From: Pleurocapsa minor GSE-CHR-MK 17-07R
GTDB taxonomy: Bacteria > Chloroflexota > Anaerolineae > Aggregatilineales > Phototrophicaceae
Direction of reading: 5' to 3'
Assembly: GCA_019359125.1 (NCBI GenBank)
Contig: JAHHHY010000009.1
Span: 186,001-250,000 of the forward strand
Length of the DNA stretch: 64,000 bases
The notes below the pieces were generated by a model, which saw only the letters and a list, made by a program, of their open reading frames with translations, had not been told where the DNA came from and searched no databases. A program made the translations under genes and the position numbers. Of this stretch, positions 45,235-54,487 are shown piece after piece. Positions within the stretch are counted from its first letter, which is position 1; each line of letters opens with the position of its first letter.

Positions 45235-47115
45235 TCAGGCCTTCACATGCACGGCCTCGACCACCTGCGCGGCCAGGTTATAACGGCCATAGCTGGGGAT
45301 GATATACGCGCCCTGGGCGAACGGCTTGAGCGCGAGCAGCAGCTCCTGCGCCACGCGCACGCCTTCCTGGGCAGCATCTTCCCCGGCATCCTCGATGCGG
45401 CGCATAATCGCATCCGGGATGCTGATGCCGGGTACCTCGTTGTGCAGAAACTGCGCGTGCTTCATGCTGTACAGCGGCATCACACCCACCAGCACGGGCA
45501 GCTTCAGCGCCGATCCTGTCACCTGCTGATAACGCTCCAGGAAAATTTCGGCCTTGTGCGGCTCAAAGACAGGCTGGGCCAGCGCGAAATCGGCGCCGTT
45601 TTCCAGCTTCTTGCGCGTCAGTTCCACTTCCTTGTCCAGATCATCCGGCGCCAGATTGAGCGCGCAGCCCACGGTGAACGAGGTCGGCTGGCCGATGCTG
45701 TTGCCTGCCTGGTCGAGGCCGGCATTCAGGCGCTGCTTGCTCAGCTTGATCAGGCCGGTGGGCACGATGTCGTAGTTGTCATTGGCCTCCGGATAATCGC
45801 CGATGCGCGTGGGGTCGCCCATGCACACGAAGATATTGCGCAGGCCCAGCGCGTGCGCGCCCAGCAGGTCGCTCTGGATGCGCAGCATGTTGCGGCCGCG
45901 CGTGGGGAAATGCAGGATCGTCTCGACGCCCAGCGCCTGCTCCAGCGCATGACAGGCCGCCCACGGGCTGACGCGCATACGCGCCGTCGGGCTGTCGGCC
46001 ACGTTCAGGACATTCGCTCCGGCGTCCAGCAGCAGGCGCGCGCTGGCCACCATTTTGTCGAAGTTATGGCCGCGCGGCGGCGTCATCTCCACGCTGATGG
46101 CAAACTGGCCGGTCGCCAGCATATGCGCCAGCTCTGACGGCCGTTCGGGGGCAGACATATCGCGCTCGTCCTCGTCGGCATCGCTGGCGATTTCGATGTG
46201 CGGGCGGCGCGACGGGTCATCCAGCGCGGCGCGCATGGCGGCGATATGCGCGGGCGTGGTGCCGCAGCATCCGCCGATGACCTGCGCGCCCAGCTCGCGG
46301 AATGTGAGCGCGTAATCCGCGAAATATTCCACGGTAGCGGCGTACATCATGCGGCCGCCCACGCTCTGCGGAAAGCCGGCGTTGGGCATGGCCGACAGGC
46401 GCGCATGCGGCGTGCTCTCGCGCATGGCAGCCAGCACGCGGGAAATCTGCGACGGGCCGCCGGAACAGTTGACGCCGATCACATCCGCGCCGGCCTCGCT
46501 CAGCTCACGGGCGACACGACCAGGCAGATAGCCGTAAATCGTGCGGTCGTCGGCGGTGAAAGTCATTTCGGTGATGATCGGCAGGCCGGGCGCGACGCTG
46601 CGGGCGGCTTCGATGCCCAGCTTCAGCTCGCCCAGGTCGGTGAATGTCTCGAAGATGAGCGCGTCAACGCCCGCCTCGGCCAGCGCGCTGATCTGCTCGC
46701 TGAAAATGGCCACGCCGTCCTCAGGCTTCAGGCGGCCGTACGGCTGCAGGCCCATGCCCAGCGGCCCCACGCTGCCAGCGATATAGGCCTCGCGGCCAGA
46801 CGCGTCAAGTGCCTCGCGGGCGCGCTGCACGCCGGCCTGGTTGATGCGCGCTACCTGGTCTTCCAGCCCGTATTCGGCCAGTTTGATGCGGTTGGCGCCA
46901 AAGGTATTGGTCTCGATCAGCTCGGCGCCAGCCTGCAAGTACTGCGCATGTACCGCGCGGATAACGTCCGGCTGGGTGATGTTGAGCTGGTCAAAGGCCG
47001 CATCAATTGGCAGGCCGCTGCCATGCAGCATGGTGCCCATCGCGCCATCGGCCAGCAGCGGGGCGGGGTCTTTCAGGCGCTCGGCAAATGAGCGGCGGGA
47101 TGTGTGATGCGTCAT
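45235..47115 (-). CDS. Bifunctional homocysteine S-methyltransferase / methylenetetrahydrofolate reductase
   Basis: Two domains in 626 aa. Residues ~1-300 are a homocysteine-binding domain (LLADGAMGTMLHGSGL, IGVNCSGGPSQI and the zinc pair GGCCGTTPAH). Residues ~330-620 are a MTHFR barrel (FAISVEMTPPRGHNFDKMV, NVLNVADSPTARMRVSPWA, FVCMGDPTRIGDYPEANDNYD). The enzyme would make methyl-THF and transfer a methyl group to homocysteine. ATG 47115 has AAAGGA seven bases upstream, better than the track's 47151. It lies a few kb from metH, with adenosine deaminase between. Confidence 0.93.
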   Translation of the reverse strand: MTHHTSRRSFAERLKDPAPLLADGAMGTMLHGSGLPIDAAFDQLNITQPDVIRAVHAQYLQAGAELIETNTFGANRIKLAEYGLEDQVARINQAGVQRAREALDASGREAYIAGSVGPLGMGLQPYGRLKPEDGVAIFSEQISALAEAGVDALIFETFTDLGELKLGIEAARSVAPGLPIITEMTFTADDRTIYGYLPGRVARELSEAGADVIGVNCSGGPSQISRVLAAMRESTPHARLSAMPNAGFPQSVGGRMMYAATVEYFADYALTFRELGAQVIGGCCGTTPAHIAAMRAALDDPSRRPHIEIASDADEDERDMSAPERPSELAHMLATGQFAISVEMTPPRGHNFDKMVASARLLLDAGANVLNVADSPTARMRVSPWAACHALEQALGVETILHFPTRGRNMLRIQSDLLGAHALGLRNIFVCMGDPTRIGDYPEANDNYDIVPTGLIKLSKQRLNAGLDQAGNSIGQPTSFTVGCALNLAPDDLDKEVELTRKKLENGADFALAQPVFEPHKAEIFLERYQQVTGSALKLPVLVGVMPLYSMKHAQFLHNEVPGISIPDAIMRRIEDAGEDAAQEGVRVAQELLLALKPFAQGAYIIPSYGRYNLAAQVVEAVHVKA

Positions 47116-47130
47116 CAGGGTTTCCTTTAT

Positions 47131-47277
47131 ATAGTGCTGAGTGCTGAGCAATGAGTACTGAGTCGCCGCTGCAATGACTCAATGCTGCTTTTACTCATCA
47201 CTACTCATTGCTCATTGCTCGGCACTCAGTACTTCTCTCTTGTCTACTCATTGCTCAGCACTCAGTACTCAGCACTT
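47131..47277. repeat. Heptanucleotide inverted repeat region
   Basis: AGTGCTGAGTGCTGAGCAAT on the left and CTCATTGCTCATTGCTCGGC, then CTCAGCACTCAGTACTCAGC on the right: heptamers of the TGAGTNN family in inverted orientation. It fills the 170-base gap between the small hypothetical gene and the methyltransferase/MTHFR gene. No ORF inside is credible. Confidence 0.85.
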
Positions 47278-47286
47278 CTCTTTCGT

Positions 47287-47700
47287 CTATGGGCACGACA
47301 GCCTGACTGTGCTGCCGCCCCCTTCATTGGCGGTGATGATTGGCGCGGCGCGGGCGGTGTTGGTGAAGTCACCGCTTTCCACGGCCTGGCGCATGACCGC
47401 GCCGTTCGCGCCAATGAACGCCGCCTCGACAGCAGCGGGCGCGTCGGCGCTGGTATACACGCTCTCCAGCACGCCGTTAAGCTGGAGGAATCCCATTGAC
47501 TCTTCAGACACCAGCGTCAGGCCGGGCACAGACGCCGCAATCGCGCGGCATTCAGCCAGGCGCGTGCCAAACTGTCCGGACAGGAAAATCACCAGCCCCA
47601 GCCCGGTCACGACCACCGCGCCGATGATCAGCGGTAGACCCGCCAGCACCGAACGCGATGGCCGCGGCGGCCGTCCGAATCCATCTTCTTCAAAGCCCAT
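47287..47700 (-). CDS. Small single-pass membrane protein, unknown
   Basis: Not recognised. 137 aa: a short polar N-terminus (GFGRPPRPSRS), one helix (LAGLPLIIGAVVVTGLGLVIFL) and an extracytoplasmic domain of about 90 residues containing VPGLTLVSEESMGFLQLNGVLESVY. ATG 47700 has GGAGG seven bases upstream, which rules out the track's longer start. It lies between adenosine deaminase and the methyltransferase/MTHFR genes, with heptamer repeats on both sides, so it may not share their function. Confidence 0.72.
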   Translation of the reverse strand: MGFEEDGFGRPPRPSRSVLAGLPLIIGAVVVTGLGLVIFLSGQFGTRLAECRAIAASVPGLTLVSEESMGFLQLNGVLESVYTSADAPAAVEAAFIGANGAVMRQAVESGDFTNTARAAPIITANEGGGSTVRLSCP

Positions 47701-47720
47701 GGAAACCTCCAAAGCGATCA

Positions 47721-47790
47721 AGTACTGAGTACTGAGTGCTGAGCAACGAGTAAAATGATATGCCTAACTCATTACTCAGCACTCAGCACT
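47721..47790. repeat. Heptanucleotide inverted repeat region
   Basis: AGTACTGAGTACTGAGTGCT plus GAGCAACGAG on the left and AACTCATTACTCAGCACTCA on the right of a 13-base centre. Same TGAGTNN heptamer family as 39141 and 47131, again in inverted halves, between two same-strand genes. Confidence 0.85.
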
Positions 47791-47795
47791 ATCCC

Positions 47796-48851
47796 TTAAA
47801 GATACTTCACCCGGGCATCGACCATCCCCCCACTGATGTGGGCTTCCAGCGCAGCCTGCGCGTCTGGGGGCAGCAGCACCGAGCGCGCGGCATTCATAAT
47901 CAGCCGGTCGACCTGATGCGCGCTCCAGCCGAAGGTCTCGGCGCAGCGGATGAATTCCTCGGTCAGCGTGGTGTTGAACATCGGCGGATCATCGCTGTTC
48001 ACGGTGACATTCAGCCCGGCGTCGATCATGCGCTGGATGGGATGCGCGGCCAGCGTTGCCGATCCCCCCAGGCAGACATTGCTGGTGGGGCAGACTTCCA
48101 GCGGCACCTGGCGTTCGCGTAGCAGGGCGACCAGCGGCGCGTCGTCGATGCAGCCGATGCCGTGGCCGATGCGTACCGAGCCTTCGGCCAGCGCGCCATG
48201 AATGTTGACCGAGCCGCCATGTTCGCCGGCATGCAGCACCAGCGTGACGCCAGCGTCGCGGGCACGGGCGAAGCTGTCCGAGAATTTCCCCGGCGGATGG
48301 CCCACTTCATAGCCGCCCAGCCCCAGCGCGACGATGCCGCTGTCTGGCTCGTGGAACGCGTCAATCACCCAGTCGGCGGTGATCGCGCCCTCGGCTGGCG
48401 TCAGCTCGCGGGCGATGTCGAAGATGTAGCGCATGGTCACGCCCAGGGTGTCCTCCGCCCAGCGGCGCGCCCGATTGAGCGCGTCAAGCTGCTCGTGAAA
48501 GGGGATGCCCTTCTGATGGTAATGCGTGTACGGGGTGTAGGTCACCTCGCTGTACACGATATTCTGCGCGGCCTGGCCCTTCAGGAAGTCACGCGCCAGC
48601 TGCTCGATATCTTCAGGCGTTTGCAGCACCCGCGAAATGCTGATGTAGATATTCACAAAGTGCGGCATGTCGATGAAGGTGAACCAGTCGCGCACCTCGT
48701 CCAGCGTGTTCACGGGCAGGGCGATGCCGTGTTTGCGCGCCAGACGCAGCAGCGTCTCCGGCGGCATGCTGCCTTCCAGATGCACATGCAGATCCACTTT
48801 GGGCACTGCGGTGATGTAGTCACGTAAAGTCAAAGTCGTATCCCTGTACAC
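47796..48851 (-). CDS. Adenosine deaminase family protein
   Basis: Zinc amidohydrolase of the ADA/AMPD type, about 351 aa. Metal and catalytic motifs are PKVDLHVHLEGSM (HxH), VLHAGEHGGS (His, catalytic Glu), VRIGHGIGC and NVTVNSDDPPMF (Asp pair). It deaminates adenosine or a related nucleoside (methylthioadenosine, S-adenosylhomocysteine or aminofutalosine relatives cannot be excluded). The neighbouring methionine-cycle genes make an adenosine-type product of SAH breakdown a sensible substrate. The start is uncertain: GTG 48851 has no ribosome site; TTG 48833 has AGGG eight bases before. Confidence 0.9.
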   Translation of the reverse strand: MYRDTTLTLRDYITAVPKVDLHVHLEGSMPPETLLRLARKHGIALPVNTLDEVRDWFTFIDMPHFVNIYISISRVLQTPEDIEQLARDFLKGQAAQNIVYSEVTYTPYTHYHQKGIPFHEQLDALNRARRWAEDTLGVTMRYIFDIARELTPAEGAITADWVIDAFHEPDSGIVALGLGGYEVGHPPGKFSDSFARARDAGVTLVLHAGEHGGSVNIHGALAEGSVRIGHGIGCIDDAPLVALLRERQVPLEVCPTSNVCLGGSATLAAHPIQRMIDAGLNVTVNSDDPPMFNTTLTEEFIRCAETFGWSAHQVDRLIMNAARSVLLPPDAQAALEAHISGGMVDARVKYL

Positions 48852-48909
48852 AGCACGGTTATGGTCACTTCATACGGCTGCGATGCGTTCACATTTGCAC
48901 GCGCATCTG

Positions 48910-49066
48910 TGCCGCCCGGGGTTCAAAACCCCGGTCTGCCAACTGACACGTCCCTGAAGGGACTGAAGGATTCTGCTTTGTTGAGTCTGTTCCTGAACGA
49001 CCTGCTTTCAAGTGCCTTCAGGTACTTGTTTTTTTGTAGCCTGGGGGTTTTGAACCCCAGGCGGCA
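48910..49066. repeat. Dispersed hairpin repeat, family A copy 2
   Basis: 157 bases with the same plan as 23870-24030: left end TGCCGCCCGGGGTTCAAAAC, right end GGGTTTTGAACCCCAGGCGG, and inner palindromes AGTCCCT-type near 48950 and 49010 (the latter decayed). It sits between metH and the adenosine deaminase gene. Confidence 0.85.
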
Positions 49067-49094
49067 AAATAGCGAAAAAAACGGCTTCAGAGCT

Positions 49095-52000
49095 TTACGC
49101 TCCTTCAATCTGCTGCACGCGGTCGACGCCGACGCTAAAGTATTTGGCGTCAGGGTGGTGCACGACGATGGCCGCCGTGCTCTGTTCCGGAATCCACTGG
49201 AACGACGGGCTCAGCTCCAGGCCCAGCGCCGTCGCCGCCTGGGGCAGCAGGCGCATGACCGTGGCGTGGTCGTTCAGGTCGGGGCAGGCCGGATAGCCCC
49301 ACGAGTAGCGCTTGCCCTGGCCAGAGCCGATGCCCAGCCCGGCATTGACCACTTTCCGGTTGACATATACTGCGGTTGCTTCGGCGGCCTGCACCGCCAG
49401 CCCATGGAAGAAATAGGCCTCGCTGTAGCTGTCTGCCCCCTGAAGCTTGTCGAAATGCTCGCTGGCCGCCTGCCCCACGGTCGCCACCTGCAAGCCCATG
49501 ACATCGATCAGGCCGCTGTCTGCCGGGGCGAAATAGTCGCTGATGCACAGGTAGTCGCCATACGGCTGGCGCGGGAAAGCGAATCGTCCCACTTCGCGGC
49601 GTTCGACCCCCCCATAGGCATCCGGGCTGAGGACACCGCCGGCGGCCTCCAGCGCGGCCTGGAACGGCGCCGGATCGTAAATTACCAGGTCGTCGCCCTC
49701 ACTGTTGACCGGGAAATAGCCATAGACGGCCTGCGGCAGCAGCGTCTTTTCGCGGATGGCCGCGCGCGTCATGACCTCCAGCCGCGCCTCAAACTCGGCC
49801 TGAAGTTTCGTCCATTCCTCTCCGTGCGTATTGGTCGCGCCCCAGCTCAGGCGATACAGCTCCGGCTTGTGCAGATATTGCAGCACGATCTCCAGCGGCA
49901 TGGACTCAATCGTCTTGCCGCCCCAGAATGGCGCAGACGGCACGACTTTGGCGGGCTGCACGGTCTTGGCCATGCCATAGTGGCGTTCGCGGCGCACCGG
50001 CACGGGCTTGTTCATCTCGGCGTAGGCATCGGCCACCAGCTCCTGCACGAAGGTCTGGCGTTTGTCGCTGACGAGCGTGTCCATCACACTCAGCCCTTCG
50101 AAAGCGTCTTTGCAGTAGAACACGCCTGGCTCATACGGCTCCTGCGAGTCTTCCAGGAACAGGATGCGCCGGCCAAACTTGCGGTTGATGGCCGCGCCGC
50201 CGATCAGCACGGGGAACTTCAGCCCGCGCTTGGCCAGCTCGTTGACGATGATGGGCATCTGCTTGCTGGTGCTCACCAGCAGCGCGCTCAGGCCGATGGC
50301 GTCGGCCTTGTACTCGATTGCCTTCTCGATGATGGTATTGGCAGGCACCTGCTTGCCAATATCGTGCACGGTGTAGCCGTTGTTGCTCAGGATGGTCTTG
50401 ACGAGATTTTTGCCGATATCGTGCACGTCGCCATAGACCGTGGCCAGCACGACCGTGCCCTTGCTGGAGCCTTCGACCTTGTCCATGAAGCGTTCCAGAT
50501 AGGCGACCGTCATCTTCATGACCTCGGCGCTTTGCAGCACGAACGGCAGGATCAGCTCGCCCGCGCCAAATTTATCGCCCACTTCCTTCATGGCCGGCAG
50601 CAGCACATTGTTCAGCACGCCCACGGCATCCTGGCGGGTGAGCGCCGCGTCGATATGCGCCTCCAGGCCCTGCTTCTTGCGGTGCACGATCTTCCAGTGC
50701 AGCGCCTCCTCGTCGGTCATGGTGGCGGTCGGGTCTTCCACCTCGCTGCCCGCCAGCTTGACATCGTTCTTCTCGAAGTACTGGATGAAGCGCGGCAGGG
50801 CGTCCTGGTCGGTGTTGTAGATCAGGTCGTTGGCCAGTTTGCGCTGGTCCTCCGGTATTTCGGCATAGGGCGTGATGTGCGCGGGATTCACAATCGCCAT
50901 GTCCAGCCCGGCCGCCACCGCATGATACAGGAACACACTGTTGAGCACGCCGCGCGCGGCCGGCGTCACGCCGAAGCTGACATTGCTCACGCCCAGCGCG
51001 GTCATCACGCCGGGCATGGCCTGCTTGATCAGGCGGATGCCCTCGATCGTCTCGATGGCGTCATTGCGCAGCTCCTCCTGCCCGGTCGTCAGCGGGAAGG
51101 TGAGCGTGTCGAAAATCAGGTCTTCGGCGCGCATGCCGTAGTCGTTCACGGCGATGTCGTGGATGCGCTGGGCGATCTGCAATTTGCCTTCCCGCGTGTG
51201 CGCCATGCCCACCTCGTCGATGGTCATCGAGAGCACGCCCGCGCCATACTTGCGCGCGATCGGCAGCACCTGGTCGATGCGCTCGCGGCCATTTTCCAGA
51301 TTGTTGCCATTGATGATGGCGCGGCCCGGATAAACCGACAGGGCTGCCTCGGCCACGGCTGCGTCGGTCACGTCGATAATCAGCGGCGCTTCCACCGACA
51401 TCGACAGCTTTTTAACCAGCGTACGCATCTGTACGGCTTCGTCGGCGCGTTCGGTCAGCGCCACGCACACGTCCAGCATGTGCGCGCCCGCCTCCACCTG
51501 GTCGACCGCGATCGGCACGACGGCATCGTAATCGTCGTCCAGCAGCAGCTGCTTGACCTTGCGGCTGCCCTGCGTATTCACGCGCTCCCCAATCATCGTC
51601 GGGCCGGGATTCTGCACCATTGGCGTGGCGCGCATGTTGCTGCTGGCCACCGCGAAGGTGTCTGGTTCGCGCTGGGCCGGGGCGCGGCGTTCCAGCGGCT
51701 CCGGCGAGTCTTTGGCGGTCAGGAACTGGTCATAGCTGAAGCCGTGTACGCGCTCGTACAGGCGGGCGATGTGTTCCGGCCGCGTGCCGCAGCACCCGCC
51801 GACCACGCTCACGCCGCGCCGTGCAAAGTCGCTCACCATCTCGGCAAACGGGTCCGGCTCCATCGGGTACACGGCCTCGCCGTCCACGTTGATGGGCAGG
51901 CCGGCATTCGGCAGCACGCTGATGGGGATGCGGCTGTGCTCGGCCAGATAGCGGATCGGCTCACTCATGTATTCAGGGCCAGTGGAGCAGTTCATGCCGA

Positions 52001-52706
52001 TGATGTCGATCGGCAGCGCCTCCAGCGTGGCCAGCGCGCTGGCGATATCCGTGCCGAACAGCATGCGCCCGGCGGTGTCCAGCGTGATCTGCACCTGCAA
52101 CGGGATGCGCGTCTTGCTGTCCTCGAAATAACGGTTGATGCCCCAGATGGCGGCCTTCACCTCCAGGATGTCCTGGCTGGTCTCGATCAGCAGCACGTCC
52201 GCGCCGCCTTCGGTCAGCCCGCGCGCCTGCTCATAAAATACGGCGGCCAGCTCGTCAAACGTGACGTTGCTCAGGTCGGGGTCGTTGCCGCTGGGCAGCT
52301 TGCCGGTCGGGCCCATGCTGCCGGCGACGAAACGCGGGATGCCGGTCTCGCTCTCGAAACGGTCGCACACCCCGCGTGCCAGCGACGCGGCCGCGTGGTT
52401 GATGGCATAGCACTGGTCTTCGAGGCCGAATTCTTTCAGCGTGATCGGGTTGCTGCGAAACGTATCCGTCTCCACGGCTTCCGCGCCGGCCGCCAGGAAC
52501 GAGGCGTGAATCTCGGCGATCACATCCGGCCGCGTGAGCACCAGATAGTCATTCATGCCGTTGTATTTTTCGCCGCCAAAGTCCTCGGCCGTCAGCTTAT
52601 AGAGCTGCACATTGGTGCCCATCGCCCCGTCAAAGACGACGACGTGGTCGTGGACGGCGTCCAAATAGCGGCGATTGGTGAAGGTGCGGGAATAGGTCTG
52701 GGTCAT
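49095..52706 (-). CDS. metH: Cobalamin-dependent methionine synthase
   Basis: Transfers the methyl group of 5-methyl-THF to homocysteine through B12. The 1203-aa protein has all four modules: homocysteine domain (VVFDGAMGTNVQ; zinc Cys in IGMNCSTGPEYM and VGGCCGTRPEH), pterin domain (PTMIGERVNTQGSRK), B12 domain (GDVHDIGKNLVKTIL, the DxHxxG motif; VSTSKQMPIIVNEL) and a SAM reactivation domain (VYGYFPVNSEGDD). ATG 52706 is preferred to the track's upstream GTG. No B12 or SAM riboswitch precedes it; only ~60 bases separate it from the RAYT gene. Confidence 0.97.
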   Translation of the reverse strand: MTQTYSRTFTNRRYLDAVHDHVVVFDGAMGTNVQLYKLTAEDFGGEKYNGMNDYLVLTRPDVIAEIHASFLAAGAEAVETDTFRSNPITLKEFGLEDQCYAINHAAASLARGVCDRFESETGIPRFVAGSMGPTGKLPSGNDPDLSNVTFDELAAVFYEQARGLTEGGADVLLIETSQDILEVKAAIWGINRYFEDSKTRIPLQVQITLDTAGRMLFGTDIASALATLEALPIDIIGMNCSTGPEYMSEPIRYLAEHSRIPISVLPNAGLPINVDGEAVYPMEPDPFAEMVSDFARRGVSVVGGCCGTRPEHIARLYERVHGFSYDQFLTAKDSPEPLERRAPAQREPDTFAVASSNMRATPMVQNPGPTMIGERVNTQGSRKVKQLLLDDDYDAVVPIAVDQVEAGAHMLDVCVALTERADEAVQMRTLVKKLSMSVEAPLIIDVTDAAVAEAALSVYPGRAIINGNNLENGRERIDQVLPIARKYGAGVLSMTIDEVGMAHTREGKLQIAQRIHDIAVNDYGMRAEDLIFDTLTFPLTTGQEELRNDAIETIEGIRLIKQAMPGVMTALGVSNVSFGVTPAARGVLNSVFLYHAVAAGLDMAIVNPAHITPYAEIPEDQRKLANDLIYNTDQDALPRFIQYFEKNDVKLAGSEVEDPTATMTDEEALHWKIVHRKKQGLEAHIDAALTRQDAVGVLNNVLLPAMKEVGDKFGAGELILPFVLQSAEVMKMTVAYLERFMDKVEGSSKGTVVLATVYGDVHDIGKNLVKTILSNNGYTVHDIGKQVPANTIIEKAIEYKADAIGLSALLVSTSKQMPIIVNELAKRGLKFPVLIGGAAINRKFGRRILFLEDSQEPYEPGVFYCKDAFEGLSVMDTLVSDKRQTFVQELVADAYAEMNKPVPVRRERHYGMAKTVQPAKVVPSAPFWGGKTIESMPLEIVLQYLHKPELYRLSWGATNTHGEEWTKLQAEFEARLEVMTRAAIREKTLLPQAVYGYFPVNSEGDDLVIYDPAPFQAALEAAGGVLSPDAYGGVERREVGRFAFPRQPYGDYLCISDYFAPADSGLIDVMGLQVATVGQAASEHFDKLQGADSYSEAYFFHGLAVQAAEATAVYVNRKVVNAGLGIGSGQGKRYSWGYPACPDLNDHATVMRLLPQAATALGLELSPSFQWIPEQSTAAIVVHHPDAKYFSVGVDRVQQIEGA

Positions 52707-52749
52707 GGGTCTGGGTCTCGTTTTATGCACTGTGATTCATGATTGTTCC

Positions 52750-52771
52750 GGGGCAAGGCATGCCTTGCCCC
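52750..52771. repeat. REP palindrome at the RAYT stop codon
   Basis: A perfect 22-base palindrome starting GGGGCAAGGCA; the last base and the next two (CTA on + strand) are the RAYT TAG stop. It matches the core of the 28-base palindrome inside the RAYT gene. Confidence 0.88.
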
Positions 52772-53331
52772 TACGTGATTCCGTTGGTGTGATGCCTGCG
52801 TTCTTCATGCCGGGCCGGATTGGTGATGATGTACTGACGGCAATGGTTCAGGTCTCTTTCGTCACGGATGATGTGGTCATAATAACTGCGCTGCCACACC
52901 GGACCACCTTCGACATCACGCAGCATATTTATATGACGCGCGGTTGCCGATTTGAACGCGCCAATAACCGTCCCCAGGGAACCGGCCTGCGGCTTTCCAA
53001 ACCCTGCGGGCGCCTGGCGTAGGGGCAAGGCATGCCTTGCCCCTACATCCCGCGATCCGGATTCGGCCGCGCGGTGAAACATCAAAATACCATGCACATG
53101 GTTTGGCATCACGACGAACGCGTCAATCTCGACATGCGGAAAATGGCTCGGCAATGACATCCAACATGCCTTCGCAACGTCTCCAAACGCGTTCATATTT
53201 GCCACACCATCCACAATCTCCCCAAACAACACCTCTCGCGCATGCGTGCATATCGTCACAAAATATGCCCCGTCGCCCGCATAATCCCATCCGGCCAATC
53301 TGCCTGACCGGCGCGCTGTTTCACGCGTCAT
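52771..53331 (-). CDS. REP-associated tyrosine transposase (RAYT)
   Basis: Y1-type HUH single-strand transposase, 186 aa, of the TnpA-REP group. It has the HUH motif (VVMPNHVHGILMF) and the C-terminal catalytic-Tyr helix (VWQRSYYDHIIRDERDLNH), followed by YIITNPARHEE. RAYTs move or spread REP palindromes. Inside the coding region the peptide GARHALPLR is encoded by a full REP palindrome, and another palindrome covers the stop. Its ATG overlaps the stop of the DUF3365 gene (ATGA), so it may be expressed through that gene. Confidence 0.93.
   Translation of the reverse strand: MTRETARRSGRLAGWDYAGDGAYFVTICTHAREVLFGEIVDGVANMNAFGDVAKACWMSLPSHFPHVEIDAFVVMPNHVHGILMFHRAAESGSRDVGARHALPLRQAPAGFGKPQAGSLGTVIGAFKSATARHINMLRDVEGGPVWQRSYYDHIIRDERDLNHCRQYIITNPARHEERRHHTNGIT
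53019..53046. repeat. REP palindrome inside the RAYT coding region
   Basis: A perfect 28-base palindrome starting GTAGGGGCAAGGCA, encoding the residues VGARHALPL in frame. It is between the HUH and Tyr motifs. This is the sequence type the transposase would be expected to recognise. Confidence 0.9.
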
Positions 53332-54416
53332 TCCTGCGCAGCACCCGGCTTCTGGCGGCGCAGGTCTTTCACCTTCGCCTGCAAGTCCTGAAAATACTCG
53401 CTCTCGGTGATCTGGCGCACTTCCTTCTCGCGCTTGGCCGAGTCGATCTGAATCTCGAGGCGGCGCACTTCCTGGCGCAGGCGCTGTTCACGGGCATACA
53501 TCTCCTGCAAGAGATGCTTGAAGTGACGCGCTGTCTGGCCGATTTCATCACCGCGCACCGCGATGCTGCTCACCGAAGCGATCTGGTCAGCGGTGGGCGA
53601 CCAACTCGCGTCGTCGGCAGCGCTGCGGGCCGTCCCCGCGATCTGCTCCATCGGCACGACCACGGCCACCTGTAACAGTGACCGCGCCGCCAGCATCAGC
53701 ACAAACAGCGTGACGCCAAACACCACCATCAGGATGGTCACCCAGGTCTGCGCCGTGCCCACCACATCGCTGGCCGGCACATACACCACCTGCGCGGCGA
53801 TGATTTCGCCCACCTGCCAGCCAAAGCCATTCTGCGATCCATAGGTGGCGATCAGGCTGGCGGGCGCCTGCTCTGGCGTGCTGTGGCAGGCCAGGCACGA
53901 GTCGCTGGTTACGCGCAGCGGGCGGGCGGTGTAAAACACTTCCACGCCGTCGCGCATGGTGAAGCCCGACATATTGGCATTGGCGACCGCGTCGGCGCGC
54001 ATCGCTTCCAGCAGCCCGAATTCAAACGCGTCGGCCATATCACGCGGATTGGTCGGGTTGCTGGCGGCCTCTTTGTAAAAGTACGATAAATACTGCGGCG
54101 AGGTGCGCCAGTGCTCGAATACCTCGCGGGCCGAATAGGCAGGCACGGTTTCCGCGATGAACGTTTCGGACGCGGCCAGTTCGTCGCTCAGCAGCGCGTT
54201 GATGCGGGTGCTGGTGTAGTGCCGCACCGAGTTCATCATCTCGATGGCGGCATCGGCCCGCAGGCGGCTGATGGCTGTCGCCTGGCCAAACATCATCTGC
54301 GACACGACCGCCCAGCAGGCGATGAAGCCGATGGCGGAAATCACCAGCAGCACGAGGGTGAATTTCCGCCTCAGCCGCATATCCCCCATCCAGCTGGCTA
54401 TGGATGTCCGTATCAT
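53328..54416 (-). CDS. Membrane sensor with DUF3365 heme-type domain and coiled coil
   Basis: 362-aa protein: helix 1 (KFTLVLLVISAIGFIACWAVV), an extracytoplasmic DUF3365 domain with a single CxxCH heme site (SDSCLACHSTPEQ), helix 2 (VTILMVVFGVTLFVLMLAA), a HAMP-like linker and a cytoplasmic coiled coil (REQRLRQEVRRLEIQIDSAKREKE). There is no kinase or cyclase domain, so output must go through a partner. DUF3365 sensors usually respond to redox state or gases. GGGAG lies five bases before the ATG. Confidence 0.88.
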   Translation of the reverse strand: MIRTSIASWMGDMRLRRKFTLVLLVISAIGFIACWAVVSQMMFGQATAISRLRADAAIEMMNSVRHYTSTRINALLSDELAASETFIAETVPAYSAREVFEHWRTSPQYLSYFYKEAASNPTNPRDMADAFEFGLLEAMRADAVANANMSGFTMRDGVEVFYTARPLRVTSDSCLACHSTPEQAPASLIATYGSQNGFGWQVGEIIAAQVVYVPASDVVGTAQTWVTILMVVFGVTLFVLMLAARSLLQVAVVVPMEQIAGTARSAADDASWSPTADQIASVSSIAVRGDEIGQTARHFKHLLQEMYAREQRLRQEVRRLEIQIDSAKREKEVRQITESEYFQDLQAKVKDLRRQKPGAAQE

Positions 54417-54487
54417 GACTGCTCCCGTAACGCTATGAGTCCGTGATGATCCCTCTATTGTATGGTAAGTTGCGGATCATAGCCGAA

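Noticed and set aside
48861-52742. 1293-aa ORF on the + strand antisense to metH
   Set aside because: It mirrors metH codons in reverse, is rich in His/Arg/Gln typical of shadow frames, and has no recognisable domain or ribosome site.
52707-52770. Cobalamin or SAM riboswitch in front of metH
   Set aside because: Only about 60 bases separate metH from the RAYT gene and REP palindrome; no aptamer fits.
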